Positions 1 to 7,929 of a DNA stretch of 64,000 nucleotides are shown here, one piece after another (the stretch's first letter is position 1; each line of letters starts with the position of its first letter). The notes beneath the pieces were generated by a model that was not told the origin of the DNA, made no database searches, and saw only the letters and a list, made by a program, of their open reading frames with translations. The translations under genes and the position numbers were made by a program. Origin of the DNA: Rhizobium sp. L51/94 (lineage in GTDB: Bacteria; Pseudomonadota; Alphaproteobacteria; Rhizobiales; Rhizobiaceae); contig NZ_CP072141.1 in NCBI RefSeq assembly GCF_019355555.1, forward strand, positions 597,501-661,500. Direction: 5' to 3'.

Positions 1-162
1 GCCGACGGCGAGAAGCCCAACTCCGGCATCTATGTTCTGCGCCAGGCAGCCGGTGAAACTATCGCCGTCCTTCAACGGCATGACCGCAAAATCAGCGGCA
101 TCGGTAGCACCGGAAAGCAACAGGGCGGCGAGCGCCATGCTGGAGAATTTGAACCTGTTCAC
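1..162 (-). CDS. Secreted hypothetical protein, 5' part only
   Basis: A frame reads off the left edge from a GTG codon at 160-162. It begins VNRFKFSSMALAALLLSG and then ATDAADF, a typical Sec signal peptide with a short basic n-region, an alanine/leucine core and a likely cut near TDA-ADF. An AAGGA ribosome binding site sits about 8 nt upstream of the GTG. An in-frame ATG at 136-138 would remove the basic n-region, so the GTG is preferred. About 54 codons are visible; the rest lies outside the window, so the function cannot be named. A periplasmic or envelope location is inferred from the leader alone. Confidence 0.6.
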   Translation of the reverse strand, partial: MNRFKFSSMALAALLLSGATDAADFAVMPLKDGDSFTGCLAQNIDAGVGLLAVG

Positions 163-272
163 GGATGTTTCCTTTGTGGGAGAGGTTTGGGAGTTCGGCA
201 CGACAAGTCATCCACGAGGCAAGACAGCCTGTGCGGATGAAAATTGGACAGCGATGGCTACCCGCTGCAGGC

Positions 273-2099
273 TTAGTGATTATCCCGCGGAATTCCCTTC
301 GTCTGGGCGATACGCTGGTAGTTGACCGCCGGCTCGAGCACCGCGCCGGTTTCCAGCTGACCGACATAGGCGCGCTGTATTTCCTGCCACGGCGTCTGGC
401 TGTCGGGATAGGCATAGCCCCCGGCGGCCTCGAGCGCCCGGCGCCTTGATGCCAGTTCCTCATCATCGACAAGGATATTGGCCGATCCCTTGTTGAGATC
501 GATACGCACGATGTCACCGGTGCGCAGCAGGGCCAGCGTACCGCCGGCTGCGGCTTCCGGTGAGGCATTGAGGATCGACGGCGAGCCTGACGTGCCGGAC
601 TGGCGTCCATCACCGATGCAGGGCAATGAGTTGATACCCTGCTTCAGCAGATAATCGGGCGCCCGCATGTTGACGACCTCGGCGGCGCCGGGATAGCCGA
701 TGGGACCGGCACCGCGCATGAACAGGATGCTCTTGAGGTCGATCGCGAGCGCCGGATCGTCGATCCGCGCATGATAATCCTCAGGCCCGTCGAAGACGAT
801 CGCCCGGCCGGTAAACGCATCCGGATCTTCGGGATTGGAGAGATAGTGCGCTCGGAATTCCGGCGAGATGACGCTGGTTTTCATGATCGCCGATGAGAAC
901 AGATTGCCTCGCAACACCCGGAAACCGGCTCGCTCCTTCAAGGGACGCTCGAACGGGCGGATGACCTTTTCGTCTTCTGTCCTGGAGTTCGAATAGTTCT
1001 CGCCGACAGTGCGGCCATTCACGGTCATCGCATGGGTGTCGAGCAGGCCGTGCTTGATAAGCTCGCCCATCACGGCCGGCACGCCGCCGGCGTGATAATA
1101 ATCCTCGCCCAGATATTCGCCGGCCGGCTGCAGGTTGACCAGCAGGGGAACATCCTCGCCGTGGGTCTGCCAGTCGTCGATATCGAGCGCGACGCCGATA
1201 TGCCGGGCGAGCGCGTTCAGATGGATCGGCGCATTGGTCGAGCCGCCGATGGCAGAATTCACCTTGATCGCATTGACGAAGGCTTCACGGGTGAGGATAT
1301 CCGACGGTTTCAAGTCTTCGCGAACCATCTCAACGATCCTGAGGCCCGTCTCGTAGGAGATCTCCTGGCGATCGCGGTAGGGGGCCGGGATCGCGGCTGC
1401 ACCGGGCAACTGCATGCCTAGCGCTTCGGCCAGCGAATTCATCGTCGTCGCCGTGCCCATGGTGTTGCAATAGCCGGTCGACGGCGCCGAGGAAGCAACG
1501 AGCTTCAGGAACCCCTTCTGGTCGATTTCACCCTTGGCCAGAAGCTCGCGTGCCTTCCAGATGATGGTGCCGGAGCCCGTGCGCTCGCCGCGAAACCAGC
1601 CGTTCAGCATCGGGCCGACGGAGAGCGCGATGGCCGGAATATTGACCGTGGCCGCCGCCATCAGACAGGCCGGCGTCGTCTTGTCGCAACCGATTGTCAG
1701 CACCACGCCGTCCAGCGGGTAGCCATAGAGCACTTCGACGAGCCCGAGATAGGACAGGTTGCGATCAAGTCCGGCCGTCGGCCGCTTGCCGGTCTCCTGG
1801 ATCGGATGGACCGGAAATTCGATGGCGATGCCGCCGGCGTCGCGGATGCCCTCGCGGACGCGCTTGGCGAGCTCCAGATGGTGGCGGTTGCAGGGCGACA
1901 GGTCCGAGCCAGTCTGCGCGATACCGATAATCGGCCGCCCCGACTGCAGCTCGTCGAGGCTGAGGCCGAAGTTCATGTAGCGCTCGAGATAGAGGGCCGT
2001 CATGTCCGGATTTTGCGGATTGTCGAACCAGGCGCGCGAGCGCAGCGGCACGTCGTCCGGCAACGGGGTCGGAACGGAACGGGGTGTTTTCTTGTCCAT
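273..2099 (-). CDS. IlvD/Edd family dehydratase, probably a sugar-acid (arabonate-type) dehydratase
   Basis: This 608-residue protein belongs to the iron-sulfur dehydratase family that removes water from dihydroxy acids or aldonic acids to give 2-keto-3-deoxy acids. Cys70 (SDLSPC), Cys138 ([10 protein letters not shown]) and Cys211 ([10 protein letters not shown]) have the spacing of the [2Fe-2S] ligands in rhizobial L-arabinonate dehydratase, and the Lys of CDKTTPA is the expected metal-site lysine. [14 protein letters not shown] is also typical. The ATG at 2099 (MDKKTPRS) is used; an upstream frame to 2168 carries untypical residues. It lies downstream of uxuA, which suggests a sugar-acid substrate rather than branched-chain amino acid synthesis. 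The exact substrate (arabonate, xylonate, gluconate or a hexonate) cannot be read from sequence. Confidence 0.85.
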   Translation of the reverse strand: MDKKTPRSVPTPLPDDVPLRSRAWFDNPQNPDMTALYLERYMNFGLSLDELQSGRPIIGIAQTGSDLSPCNRHHLELAKRVREGIRDAGGIAIEFPVHPIQETGKRPTAGLDRNLSYLGLVEVLYGYPLDGVVLTIGCDKTTPACLMAAATVNIPAIALSVGPMLNGWFRGERTGSGTIIWKARELLAKGEIDQKGFLKLVASSAPSTGYCNTMGTATTMNSLAEALGMQLPGAAAIPAPYRDRQEISYETGLRIVEMVREDLKPSDILTREAFVNAIKVNSAIGGSTNAPIHLNALARHIGVALDIDDWQTHGEDVPLLVNLQPAGEYLGEDYYHAGGVPAVMGELIKHGLLDTHAMTVNGRTVGENYSNSRTEDEKVIRPFERPLKERAGFRVLRGNLFSSAIMKTSVISPEFRAHYLSNPEDPDAFTGRAIVFDGPEDYHARIDDPALAIDLKSILFMRGAGPIGYPGAAEVVNMRAPDYLLKQGINSLPCIGDGRQSGTSGSPSILNASPEAAAGGTLALLRTGDIVRIDLNKGSANILVDDEELASRRRALEAAGGYAYPDSQTPWQEIQRAYVGQLETGAVLEPAVNYQRIAQTKGIPRDNH

Positions 2100-2129
2100 T
2101 GACGGTATCCACGATTGGCGATGAATCAA

Positions 2130-2154
2130 CCACCAGATTACTGGATCGTGGTGG
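2130..2154. promoter_or_regulatory. Dyad upstream of the dehydratase gene, possible operator
   Basis: CCACCA at 2130-2135 is mirrored by TGGTGG at 2149-2154, with three more pairs inside after a one-base bulge. It lies 31-55 nt upstream of the dehydratase start, in the 206-nt gap below uxuA. This is where an operator would sit if the dehydratase had its own promoter. No binding protein is evident, and it does not match the GntR arms at 3518-3590. Confidence 0.3.
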
Positions 2155-2260
2155 ATTGTATAAGCCAATTCGTATGGCTATGCGGAGTGCAGATCGCCGA
2201 TTGCACCAATCTTGAGCCACCCGCTTTCGTGAACGACATCGGGGCGTTGACCGGCCGCAA

Positions 2261-2291
2261 ACGGCACCGCCCGTCGGGCAAGCGGTGCCGT
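2261..2291 (-). terminator. Hairpin after uxuA
   Basis: ACGGCACCGC (2261-2270) and GCGGTGCCGT (2282-2291) form a perfect 10-bp stem with an 11-nt loop, 15 nt past the uxuA stop. On the minus strand it is followed by only a short T stretch (GTTTG), so it may be a weak terminator or an attenuating/processing hairpin between uxuA and the dehydratase gene. Confidence 0.5.
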
Positions 2292-2305
2292 CGCCGGTCT
2301 CTCTA

Positions 2306-3502
2306 TCAGGCCACGGGGGACGGTGCGCCCTGCAATTGGTCGACCGCTGCAATCACGCCTCGAAGCTCCGCCAGCCCCTTCAGCCGTCCGATGCAGGAAT
2401 AGCCCGGATTGACGATTTTCTCCTGGTCGTCGATCAGCAGATGCCCATGGTCGGGACGCATCGGAATGACGCAGTCGCTGCGCCCGGTGGCCAGGCGCCG
2501 ACGCTCCTCGCCGCGCAGCACGGAAATCAGCGACACCATGTTGACGTCGCCGCCGAGATGTTCGGATTCGACGAAGGACCCGTCTGCTTCCTTGCTGACG
2601 TTTCGCAAGTGGGCGAAATGAATATGCTCGGCGAAACGGGATGCGAGGCCGACCACATCGTTGCCGGCGCGCGAGCCGTAGGAGCCGGCGCATAGCGTGA
2701 TGCCGTTGGCGGGTTCATCGACGGCATCGAGAAGGGTCTGGATATCCTCGGCCTGTGAGACAACGCGCGGCAGGCCGAACAGTGAAAACGGCGGATCGTC
2801 GGGATGGATCGCCAGCCTGACGCCATTTTCTGCCGCGACCGGCACGACCTCGCGCAGGAACTCGACCAGATTGGCGCGCATGTCATCCGAGGAAAGGTCG
2901 TCATAGGAAGCAATCTGGCCGCGAATGGTTTCGCGGGTGTGGCTGTCCTCTCCACCCGGCAGGCCGGCAATGATGTTCTTCTCGAGCGTCAGGATGTCAG
3001 TATCCGTCATCGCCTCATGACGGAGGCGGGCAGCCTCGATGATATCGACCGCATAGCTGTCTTCTGCCCCGCGCCGCTTCAGCACAAACAGGTCATAAGC
3101 GGCAAAATCCACCATGTCGAAGCGTAGCGCAAAGCCTCCCGCCTCGGTCGGAAAGAGCAGGTTCGTGCGCGTCCAGTCAACGACCGGCATGAAATTGTAG
3201 CAGACGACGGGAACGCCACCTTTGCCGAGATTGGCGAGGCTCTCTTTCCAGGCATCGACATAACGCCGCCAGTTCTGATTGCGCAGCTTGATAGCGGAGT
3301 TGACCGGAATGGATTCGCAGACCGACCAGACCATCCCGGCCTTTTTCACCAGCGCCATCCGCTCCGCGATATCGTCCGGCGTCCAGACGCGACCGTCATA
3401 GATGTGATGTAACGCCGTCACGACGCCATGTGCGCCCGCCTGCCGTGCGTGAGATAGGGTCACGGGATCTTCCGGCCCGAACCAGCGCCAACTTTCCAGC
3501 AT
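2306..3502 (-). CDS. uxuA: D-mannonate dehydratase
   Basis: UxuA converts D-mannonate to 2-keto-3-deoxy-D-gluconate in hexuronate catabolism and uses a divalent metal. The 398-residue product matches the family length (about 394). It shows the family start MLESWRWFGPEDPV, the CYNFMPVVDWTRT segment, and the metal-site regions LAIHPDDPP, GITLCAGS, IHFAHLRNV and MRPDHGH. The ATG at 3502 is chosen over the one at 3514 because a GGAGG motif lies 5 nt before it. The gene is divergent from the GntR regulator, and an operator arm sits just downstream of its -10 element, so repression by the neighbouring regulator is likely. Confidence 0.95.
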   Translation of the reverse strand: MLESWRWFGPEDPVTLSHARQAGAHGVVTALHHIYDGRVWTPDDIAERMALVKKAGMVWSVCESIPVNSAIKLRNQNWRRYVDAWKESLANLGKGGVPVVCYNFMPVVDWTRTNLLFPTEAGGFALRFDMVDFAAYDLFVLKRRGAEDSYAVDIIEAARLRHEAMTDTDILTLEKNIIAGLPGGEDSHTRETIRGQIASYDDLSSDDMRANLVEFLREVVPVAAENGVRLAIHPDDPPFSLFGLPRVVSQAEDIQTLLDAVDEPANGITLCAGSYGSRAGNDVVGLASRFAEHIHFAHLRNVSKEADGSFVESEHLGGDVNMVSLISVLRGEERRRLATGRSDCVIPMRPDHGHLLIDDQEKIVNPGYSCIGRLKGLAELRGVIAAVDQLQGAPSPVA

Positions 3503-3517
3503 GTCATCCTCCATGTA

Positions 3518-3590
3518 ATGTTGGGCAATTAAAGCAAGAATATTTCAAATGACAAGTCGAGATCGCATATTGCGCCTTTAAGCCCAACAT
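3518..3590. promoter_or_regulatory. Paired operator arms between uxuA and the GntR gene
   Basis: ATGTTGGGC at 3518-3526 recurs as its exact reverse complement GCCCAACAT at 3582-3590. The match continues into AATTAAAGC on the left and the complement of TTAAAGGC on the right. These are two oppositely oriented copies of one element, about 55 nt apart, each lying on one of the two divergent promoters. The pattern fits a dimeric regulator blocking both directions. The adjacent GntR/FCD protein is the natural candidate; that link is inference. Confidence 0.6.
3527..3555 (-). promoter_or_regulatory. Predicted uxuA promoter
   Basis: Read on the minus strand, TTGTCA (3555-3550) and TTAATT (3532-3527) are separated by 17 nt. 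The left operator arm (3526-3518) follows the -10 element directly, so a bound regulator would cover the transcription start. Motif match only. Confidence 0.45.
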
Positions 3591-3598
3591 AATAATCT
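3570..3598 (+). promoter_or_regulatory. Predicted promoter of the GntR operon
   Basis: TTGCGC (3570-3575) and TAATCT (3593-3598) have a 17-nt spacer. The right operator arm (3582-3590) lies entirely in that spacer, which would allow autoregulation by occlusion. Motif match only. Confidence 0.45.
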
Positions 3599-3626
3599 TG
3601 TTAACGGCGAGGAGTGAGGGACAAGG

Positions 3627-4358
3627 ATGGAGGACGGCAGCAGGGCTTCGGCCGTCGACGACGTGGTCCGCCAGATCCGCGAGATGATCCGCGAGCGCGG
3701 CATGGGCGTCGGCGACATCTTGCCGGGAGAAGCGGAACTGGCCGTGCAGTTCGCCTCCAGCCGCAATACCGTGCGCGAAGCATTCCGGACGCTAAAAGCC
3801 TATGGCGTCGCCGAATCGCGACAAAAGATCGGCGCCGTTCTCACCGACCAGCATCAGCACGCCATGCAGCGGCTGTTCGCATTCGCGATGGATGTGTCGG
3901 TCGATGCCTTTCGCGATATCCAGGGCTATCGCCGGCTGACCGAGATGAACCTGTTCGACCCGCTCATGCAACGCCTGACGCCCGGAATGCTGGATGAAAT
4001 GGACGCGCTCAACCAGACCATCCTTACATCCGAAAACGCCGAGCAGGCCTCCGAGCGCGATTTCCAGTTTCACACCCTGTTGGTCGATGCCGCCGGCAAC
4101 CGCACGCTGTCGGAAACCTACGGCATGTTGCGGCCGGTCATCCAGCGCCTGATGATGGCCGGCAAATCGCAGCGGCTGACGCTGGAAGCCGTCGTCGGCG
4201 AGCATGCGGACATTGTTGCCGCCCTGCGCCATCGCAACCGTATCGCCTTTTCCTACCATATGGACCGACATCTCGACGCCGGTCTTCAATTCATTCCCGA
4301 GGCGCCGCGAGCGACGCCGCACGCCAATCGCAGCATGCCGCGTAAAGGACGCCGATAA
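3627..4358 (+). CDS. GntR family (FCD/FadR subfamily) transcriptional regulator
   Basis: The protein has 243 residues. An N-terminal winged helix-turn-helix covers roughly residues 8-75 and includes LPGEAELAVQFASSRNTVREAFRTL (residues 32-56). An all-helical FCD ligand domain covers roughly residues 90-225 and includes FHTLLVDAAGN and the histidine-bearing segment VVGEHADIVAAL. FCD domains usually bind small carboxylates, often uronates or aldonates, via a metal held by His/Asp. The gene is divergent from uxuA and overlaps the SDR start by 1 nt (TAATG), so it heads the SDR/isomerase operon. It is probably a repressor relieved by a pathway intermediate; the ligand is inferred from context. Confidence 0.9.
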   Translation: MEDGSRASAVDDVVRQIREMIRERGMGVGDILPGEAELAVQFASSRNTVREAFRTLKAYGVAESRQKIGAVLTDQHQHAMQRLFAFAMDVSVDAFRDIQGYRRLTEMNLFDPLMQRLTPGMLDEMDALNQTILTSENAEQASERDFQFHTLLVDAAGNRTLSETYGMLRPVIQRLMMAGKSQRLTLEAVVGEHADIVAALRHRNRIAFSYHMDRHLDAGLQFIPEAPRATPHANRSMPRKGRR

Positions 4359-5143
4359 TGCCAGAGTTTAGTAACAAGGTAGCGCTCGTCACAGGAACCA
4401 CCGGCATTGGCCGCGCCGTGGCCCTGCATCTCGCCCGCGAGGGGGCAGCGGTCGCAGCCGTCGGGATCGACGCGGCGGCAAATATCGAGCTGCAAGGCTT
4501 GGCAGACGCCGAACAGCTGTCGCTTATCGTCCTCACCGCAGATGCCTCTATCCCAGAGATGGTAGGCACCGCCGTGACGGAAACCGTATCCCGCTTCGGC
4601 GGCCTCGATATCATCGTCAACGCGGCAGCCGTTCACCCCTATGGCGATGCGACGGAGACATCCTTCGAGACCTTCATGCGCTGCATGGCGGTGAATGTCG
4701 GCTCGATCCACCTCACCGCGCAGTTTGGCGTGCCGGAGATGCGCAAACGCGGCGGCGGGGCGATTGTAAACCTGTCCAGCGTCCAGGGTCACGCCTGCCA
4801 GCAAGGCGTCTCCGCCTATGTGGCGTCCAAGGGTGCAATCCACGCGATGACGCGCGCCATGGCACTGGATTTTGCCGCTGACCGGATCCGCGTTGTCTCG
4901 ATCAGTCCGGGGTCGGTGCGCACGCCCATCCTCGAACTCGCAGCCCGGACGTTCGGCGGGCCGGATGTCGATATAGACGATGCGTTCCGTCGCTTCGGCG
5001 AAGCCCATCCGCTCGGTCGTATCGGCGAACCGGAAGAGGTGGCGGCCTTGGCGGCCTTCCTTGCCTCCGACAAGGCGGCGTTCATCACCGGCTCCGACCA
5101 CCGCATCGACGGCGGCCTGACCGCCGGCATCGGCGTCAAGTAA
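4358..5143 (+). CDS. Short-chain dehydrogenase/reductase (SDR)
   Basis: This is a 261-residue classical SDR. The Rossmann glycine motif TGTTGIG lies at residues 12-18, the NAA motif at 88-90, the catalytic Ser at about 141, and YVASK gives Tyr154 and Lys158. The tail (FLASDKAAFITGSDHRIDGG) is typical of the family. Asp38 (VGID) after beta-strand 2 suggests NAD(H) preference. It overlaps the regulator by 1 nt and lies 24 nt before the isomerase-like gene. In this context it could be a sugar or sugar-acid oxidoreductase, for example one interconverting a keto-uronate and mannonate in place of UxuB. The substrate is unproven. Confidence 0.88.
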   Translation: MPEFSNKVALVTGTTGIGRAVALHLAREGAAVAAVGIDAAANIELQGLADAEQLSLIVLTADASIPEMVGTAVTETVSRFGGLDIIVNAAAVHPYGDATETSFETFMRCMAVNVGSIHLTAQFGVPEMRKRGGGAIVNLSSVQGHACQQGVSAYVASKGAIHAMTRAMALDFAADRIRVVSISPGSVRTPILELAARTFGGPDVDIDDAFRRFGEAHPLGRIGEPEEVAALAAFLASDKAAFITGSDHRIDGGLTAGIGVK

Positions 5144-5167
5144 TCATCAGGCAGGCGGAGACACACT

Positions 5168-5866
5168 ATGACAGCATCGATGAAACGCAGCGAAATCAAC
5201 AGGATCATCCGCGATGCCGAGGCGTTCATGCGCTCGTTCGGGTACATCCTGCCGCCCTTTGCAAAGTGGTCGCCAAGCGAGATGCAGGCGCGCAAGGCCG
5301 AGATCGGCAATATCGTCGATGCGAACCTCGGTTGGGATATCACCGACTTCGGGCTTGGGGATTTCTCCAGATCCGGTCTCTTCCTGTTCACCGCCCGCAA
5401 TGGCAGGTTTGCGGATCTGCAGAAGGGACGCGGGATGCTCTACGCCGAGAAGGCGATGATTTCCCGCAACGGCCAGGTGACACCGAGCCACACCCATGTG
5501 CTGAAGGCCGAGGACATTATCAATCGCGGTGGCGGCACCCTGGTGATCGAACTGTTCGGCGATACCGACGGGCACTGCGACCGCACCAAGGGCACGCAGG
5601 TTTTCTGCGATGGCCTGTTACGGACGCTTGCCGCCGGCGAAAAGCTAAGGCTTGCGCCCGGCGAGAGCGTGACGCTGATGCCTGGTGACTGGCATGCCTT
5701 CTGGGCTGAAGACGGTGATGTCTTCTTCGCCGAAGTCTCGACTGTCAACGACGATGCCACGGATAACATCTTCGATGATCCCGCCGTGTCGCGCTTTTCC
5801 GGCATAGAAGAGGACGAGGCGCCGCTGCATCTGCTCGTTTCCGACTATGCGACATGGCTACGCTAA
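5168..5866 (+). CDS. D-lyxose ketol-isomerase-like cupin protein
   Basis: The 232-residue protein resembles the YdaE/D-lyxose isomerase cupin family, which interconverts D-lyxose with D-xylulose and D-mannose with D-fructose using Mn2+. Metal-ligand candidates are the two histidines of TPSHTHVLKAEDIINRGGG, the Glu of that segment, and the His of MPGDWHAFW. The N-terminal start MTASMKRSEINRI and the glycine-rich strand GGGTLVIELFGDTDG fit the family. It is the last gene of the GntR-SDR operon. Its presence beside uxuA suggests either mannose/lyxose use or an isomerase acting on a uronic acid; the latter is a hypothesis. Confidence 0.82.
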   Translation: MTASMKRSEINRIIRDAEAFMRSFGYILPPFAKWSPSEMQARKAEIGNIVDANLGWDITDFGLGDFSRSGLFLFTARNGRFADLQKGRGMLYAEKAMISRNGQVTPSHTHVLKAEDIINRGGGTLVIELFGDTDGHCDRTKGTQVFCDGLLRTLAAGEKLRLAPGESVTLMPGDWHAFWAEDGDVFFAEVSTVNDDATDNIFDDPAVSRFSGIEEDEAPLHLLVSDYATWLR

Positions 5867-5939
5867 CGGCGAAATTGATTTGTAGGATGGCAAAGGCTAT
5901 CGATCGTTGAAATCGCAAGCTCAACCATGGAGGCGCTAC

Positions 5940-6617
5940 ATGTCCGAGAATTTACAAAACTGGCAGCCACGCCCGCGTCCGGAGCGCAAGATCCTCCAGG
6001 GCCGCTATGTCCGCCTGGAGCCCCTCAATGCCGCGAAGCATGGCGATGGCCTGTACGAGGCCTCAGCGGTATCAGACATCGACAGCCGGTTTGCATGGTT
6101 GCCGGATTATCCTCCGGAAAACCGGGCGGCCTTCCAGCCATGGCTCGACAATGCCGAAACAAGCAATGATCCACTCTTTTTCACATTGATCGACGAGGTA
6201 AGCGGCAAAGTCGCCGGGCGCCAGGCCTTGATGCGGATCGAACCGGCACCCGGAGTGATCGAGATCGGCAATATCTACTGGGGCCCGCTCGTCTCCCGCA
6301 AGCCGGCAGCCACCGAGGCGTTCTTCCTGTTTGCCAGCTATATCTTCGACGCGCTCGGCTACCGCCGCTACGAGTGGAAGTGCAACAACCGCAACGACCC
6401 CTCAAAGCGCGCCGCCGAGCGATTTGGCTTTCAGTTCGAGGGCATTTTTCGCCAGCATCTGGTGGTGAAGGGCGAGAACCGCGACACGGCCTGGTATTCA
6501 ATCATCGATAAGGAATGGCCGGCATTGCGCAAGGCCTACATAGCCTGGCTCGACCCAGATAATTTCGACGCGGCTGGAAAACAAAAACGCCAGCTCGAGG
6601 AGTTTCGAGCCGGCTGA
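5940..6617 (+). CDS. GNAT family N-acetyltransferase (RimJ/RimL type)
   Basis: A 225-residue acetyltransferase of the RimL-like COG1670 type. It has the start LQGRYVRLEPL, a central beta-strand pair (GVIEIGNIYWGPLVSRKPAATEA, residues about 104-126) and the C-terminal CoA-site region KCNNRNDPSKRAAERFGFQFEG. The ATG at 5940 is chosen because GGAGG lies 5 nt upstream (5930-5934); a TTG at 5907 has no such site. The acceptor is unknown: it may be a protein N-terminus or a small amine. It is 74 nt downstream of the isomerase gene and ends 3 nt from the convergent opgC end, with no visible terminator between. Confidence 0.85.
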   Translation: MSENLQNWQPRPRPERKILQGRYVRLEPLNAAKHGDGLYEASAVSDIDSRFAWLPDYPPENRAAFQPWLDNAETSNDPLFFTLIDEVSGKVAGRQALMRIEPAPGVIEIGNIYWGPLVSRKPAATEAFFLFASYIFDALGYRRYEWKCNNRNDPSKRAAERFGFQFEGIFRQHLVVKGENRDTAWYSIIDKEWPALRKAYIAWLDPDNFDAAGKQKRQLEEFRAG

Positions 6618-6620
6618 TTA

Positions 6621-7832
6621 TCAGCGCGGATCGCGCCTCGCTGGAAGAGCCATCGCTACAGCGGGAGTGATGCCCCGCGACCGATTCCGCTCTGCGAGAC
6701 GCTTGGTCTCCAGATGGTCGGCATAATAAAACTGTACGACGATGCCGAACACGACGAACAGCGGGCCGACGACATGGTCGTTGTTGGTAACATAAAGCAG
6801 CACCTGACCAGTCATCGCCAGGATCGTGCCGGCCGCAAAGATGTTCAGCGAGTGGCGGCCAAGCACGGTCAAAGGATTGTCTGAAGACAAACGCAGCCAG
6901 CGCGAGATGGCGGGGATGTTGATCACCAGATAAGCCAAGGCCAGCACATGCAGCAGTCGCGGCAGCGACAGGAATGTCTTGTCGAAGCCGATGATGACCG
7001 GCGGCAGTCCTGTTGAGGCCAGGAACTCGCCCAAAACCCAGAGCTTGAAGGTCACCCAGACGAAGGACAGCGCGACATAGCCGGCGGCGAGGCCAAACAG
7101 CGCCGGATGCTGCGGCAGCTTTCCGCCGCGACGAACGTGCATCATGCAGACAACGCCGATGACGAACAGGAACTGCCAGGACAGCGGATTAAGGAACCAG
7201 AAGCCTGGAAGCAGGAAGTTGTGAGGCGCGATCTGGTAGACGCCGGCTGCCATCCAGACGGTTGCCGAAATCAGCAACAACAGCTTCGGGCTGAGCGCCT
7301 CGAGCCAGAGGATCGCAGGCACCATCAACAGCAATGCGCCGTACATGGGCAGGATGTTGTTATATCCGATCTGGTGACCCAGCAGCAGAAGCGATGGAAT
7401 ACCTGCCGTGAGGTTGGTCAGTACAGGCAGGATGTTGATCTCGCACAGAAGGCCGGGGCGGCTGAACAGCCAGGCTCCGGTGATGAACAGGCCAATGGTC
7501 ATGAACGTTGTGATCATGTGGGCCATGTACAGCGTTCCAGCCCGCCTAATAGCCTTGTAGGAAGCCGCCAGCCTGTTGCCCACGACGAAGCGCCCGCCGT
7601 AGGCAAGCGCTATAGAGATACCCGAAATCAGAACAAAAGCCTCAGCCGAATCAGAGAAACCAAAATTCTTGGTCGTCAGATTTTCGAAGATCTGTCCTGG
7701 TACATGATTGATGAAGATTGCGATCAACGCCAGCGCTCGCAGCACGTCGAGTCTGGTATCGCGCCCTCCGGCACCCGCTTGTGGGCCTGTTTTTCCCGTC
7801 GACAACGGATTTGTCCTGAGATTGGGAGCCAT
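6621..7832 (-). CDS. opgC: OpgC family integral-membrane acyltransferase
   Basis: OpgC proteins are multi-spanning membrane acyltransferases that add succinyl groups to periplasmic glucans. The 403-residue product begins its conserved part with DTRLDVLRALALIAIFINHV, has the SDSAEAFVLISGIS segment and about ten hydrophobic helices. The tail has the DHVVGPLFVVFGIVV helix. The ATG at 7832 has AGGAG about 8 nt upstream; the frame extends upstream into ndvB without support. It lies directly downstream of ndvB in the same direction, so the likely substrate is cyclic beta-1,2-glucan, as for the related Cgm protein of Brucella. The gene symbol is by family, not by proven function. Confidence 0.88.
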   Translation of the reverse strand: MAPNLRTNPLSTGKTGPQAGAGGRDTRLDVLRALALIAIFINHVPGQIFENLTTKNFGFSDSAEAFVLISGISIALAYGGRFVVGNRLAASYKAIRRAGTLYMAHMITTFMTIGLFITGAWLFSRPGLLCEINILPVLTNLTAGIPSLLLLGHQIGYNNILPMYGALLLMVPAILWLEALSPKLLLLISATVWMAAGVYQIAPHNFLLPGFWFLNPLSWQFLFVIGVVCMMHVRRGGKLPQHPALFGLAAGYVALSFVWVTFKLWVLGEFLASTGLPPVIIGFDKTFLSLPRLLHVLALAYLVINIPAISRWLRLSSDNPLTVLGRHSLNIFAAGTILAMTGQVLLYVTNNDHVVGPLFVVFGIVVQFYYADHLETKRLAERNRSRGITPAVAMALPARRDPR

Positions 7833-7863
7833 CAGGTTCTCTCCTGTTCGGGCTTGAAACGCG

Positions 7864-7898
7864 AAGGCGGCCAAAGGGTTCCCCCTTTTGGCCGCCTG
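7864..7898 (-). terminator. Strong hairpin between ndvB and opgC
   Basis: Arms 7865-7878 and 7884-7897 form a 14-bp stem (one G-U pair) with a 5-nt loop. It starts 33 nt after the ndvB stop. On the minus strand the stem is followed by CGCGTTTC, which is not a full T run. It could terminate ndvB transcripts partly and so set a lower level of opgC, which has its own ribosome binding site further on. Confidence 0.65.
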
Positions 7899-7929
7899 CG
7901 TCAATTCGAGTCGGTTCAAAAAAGAGTGA

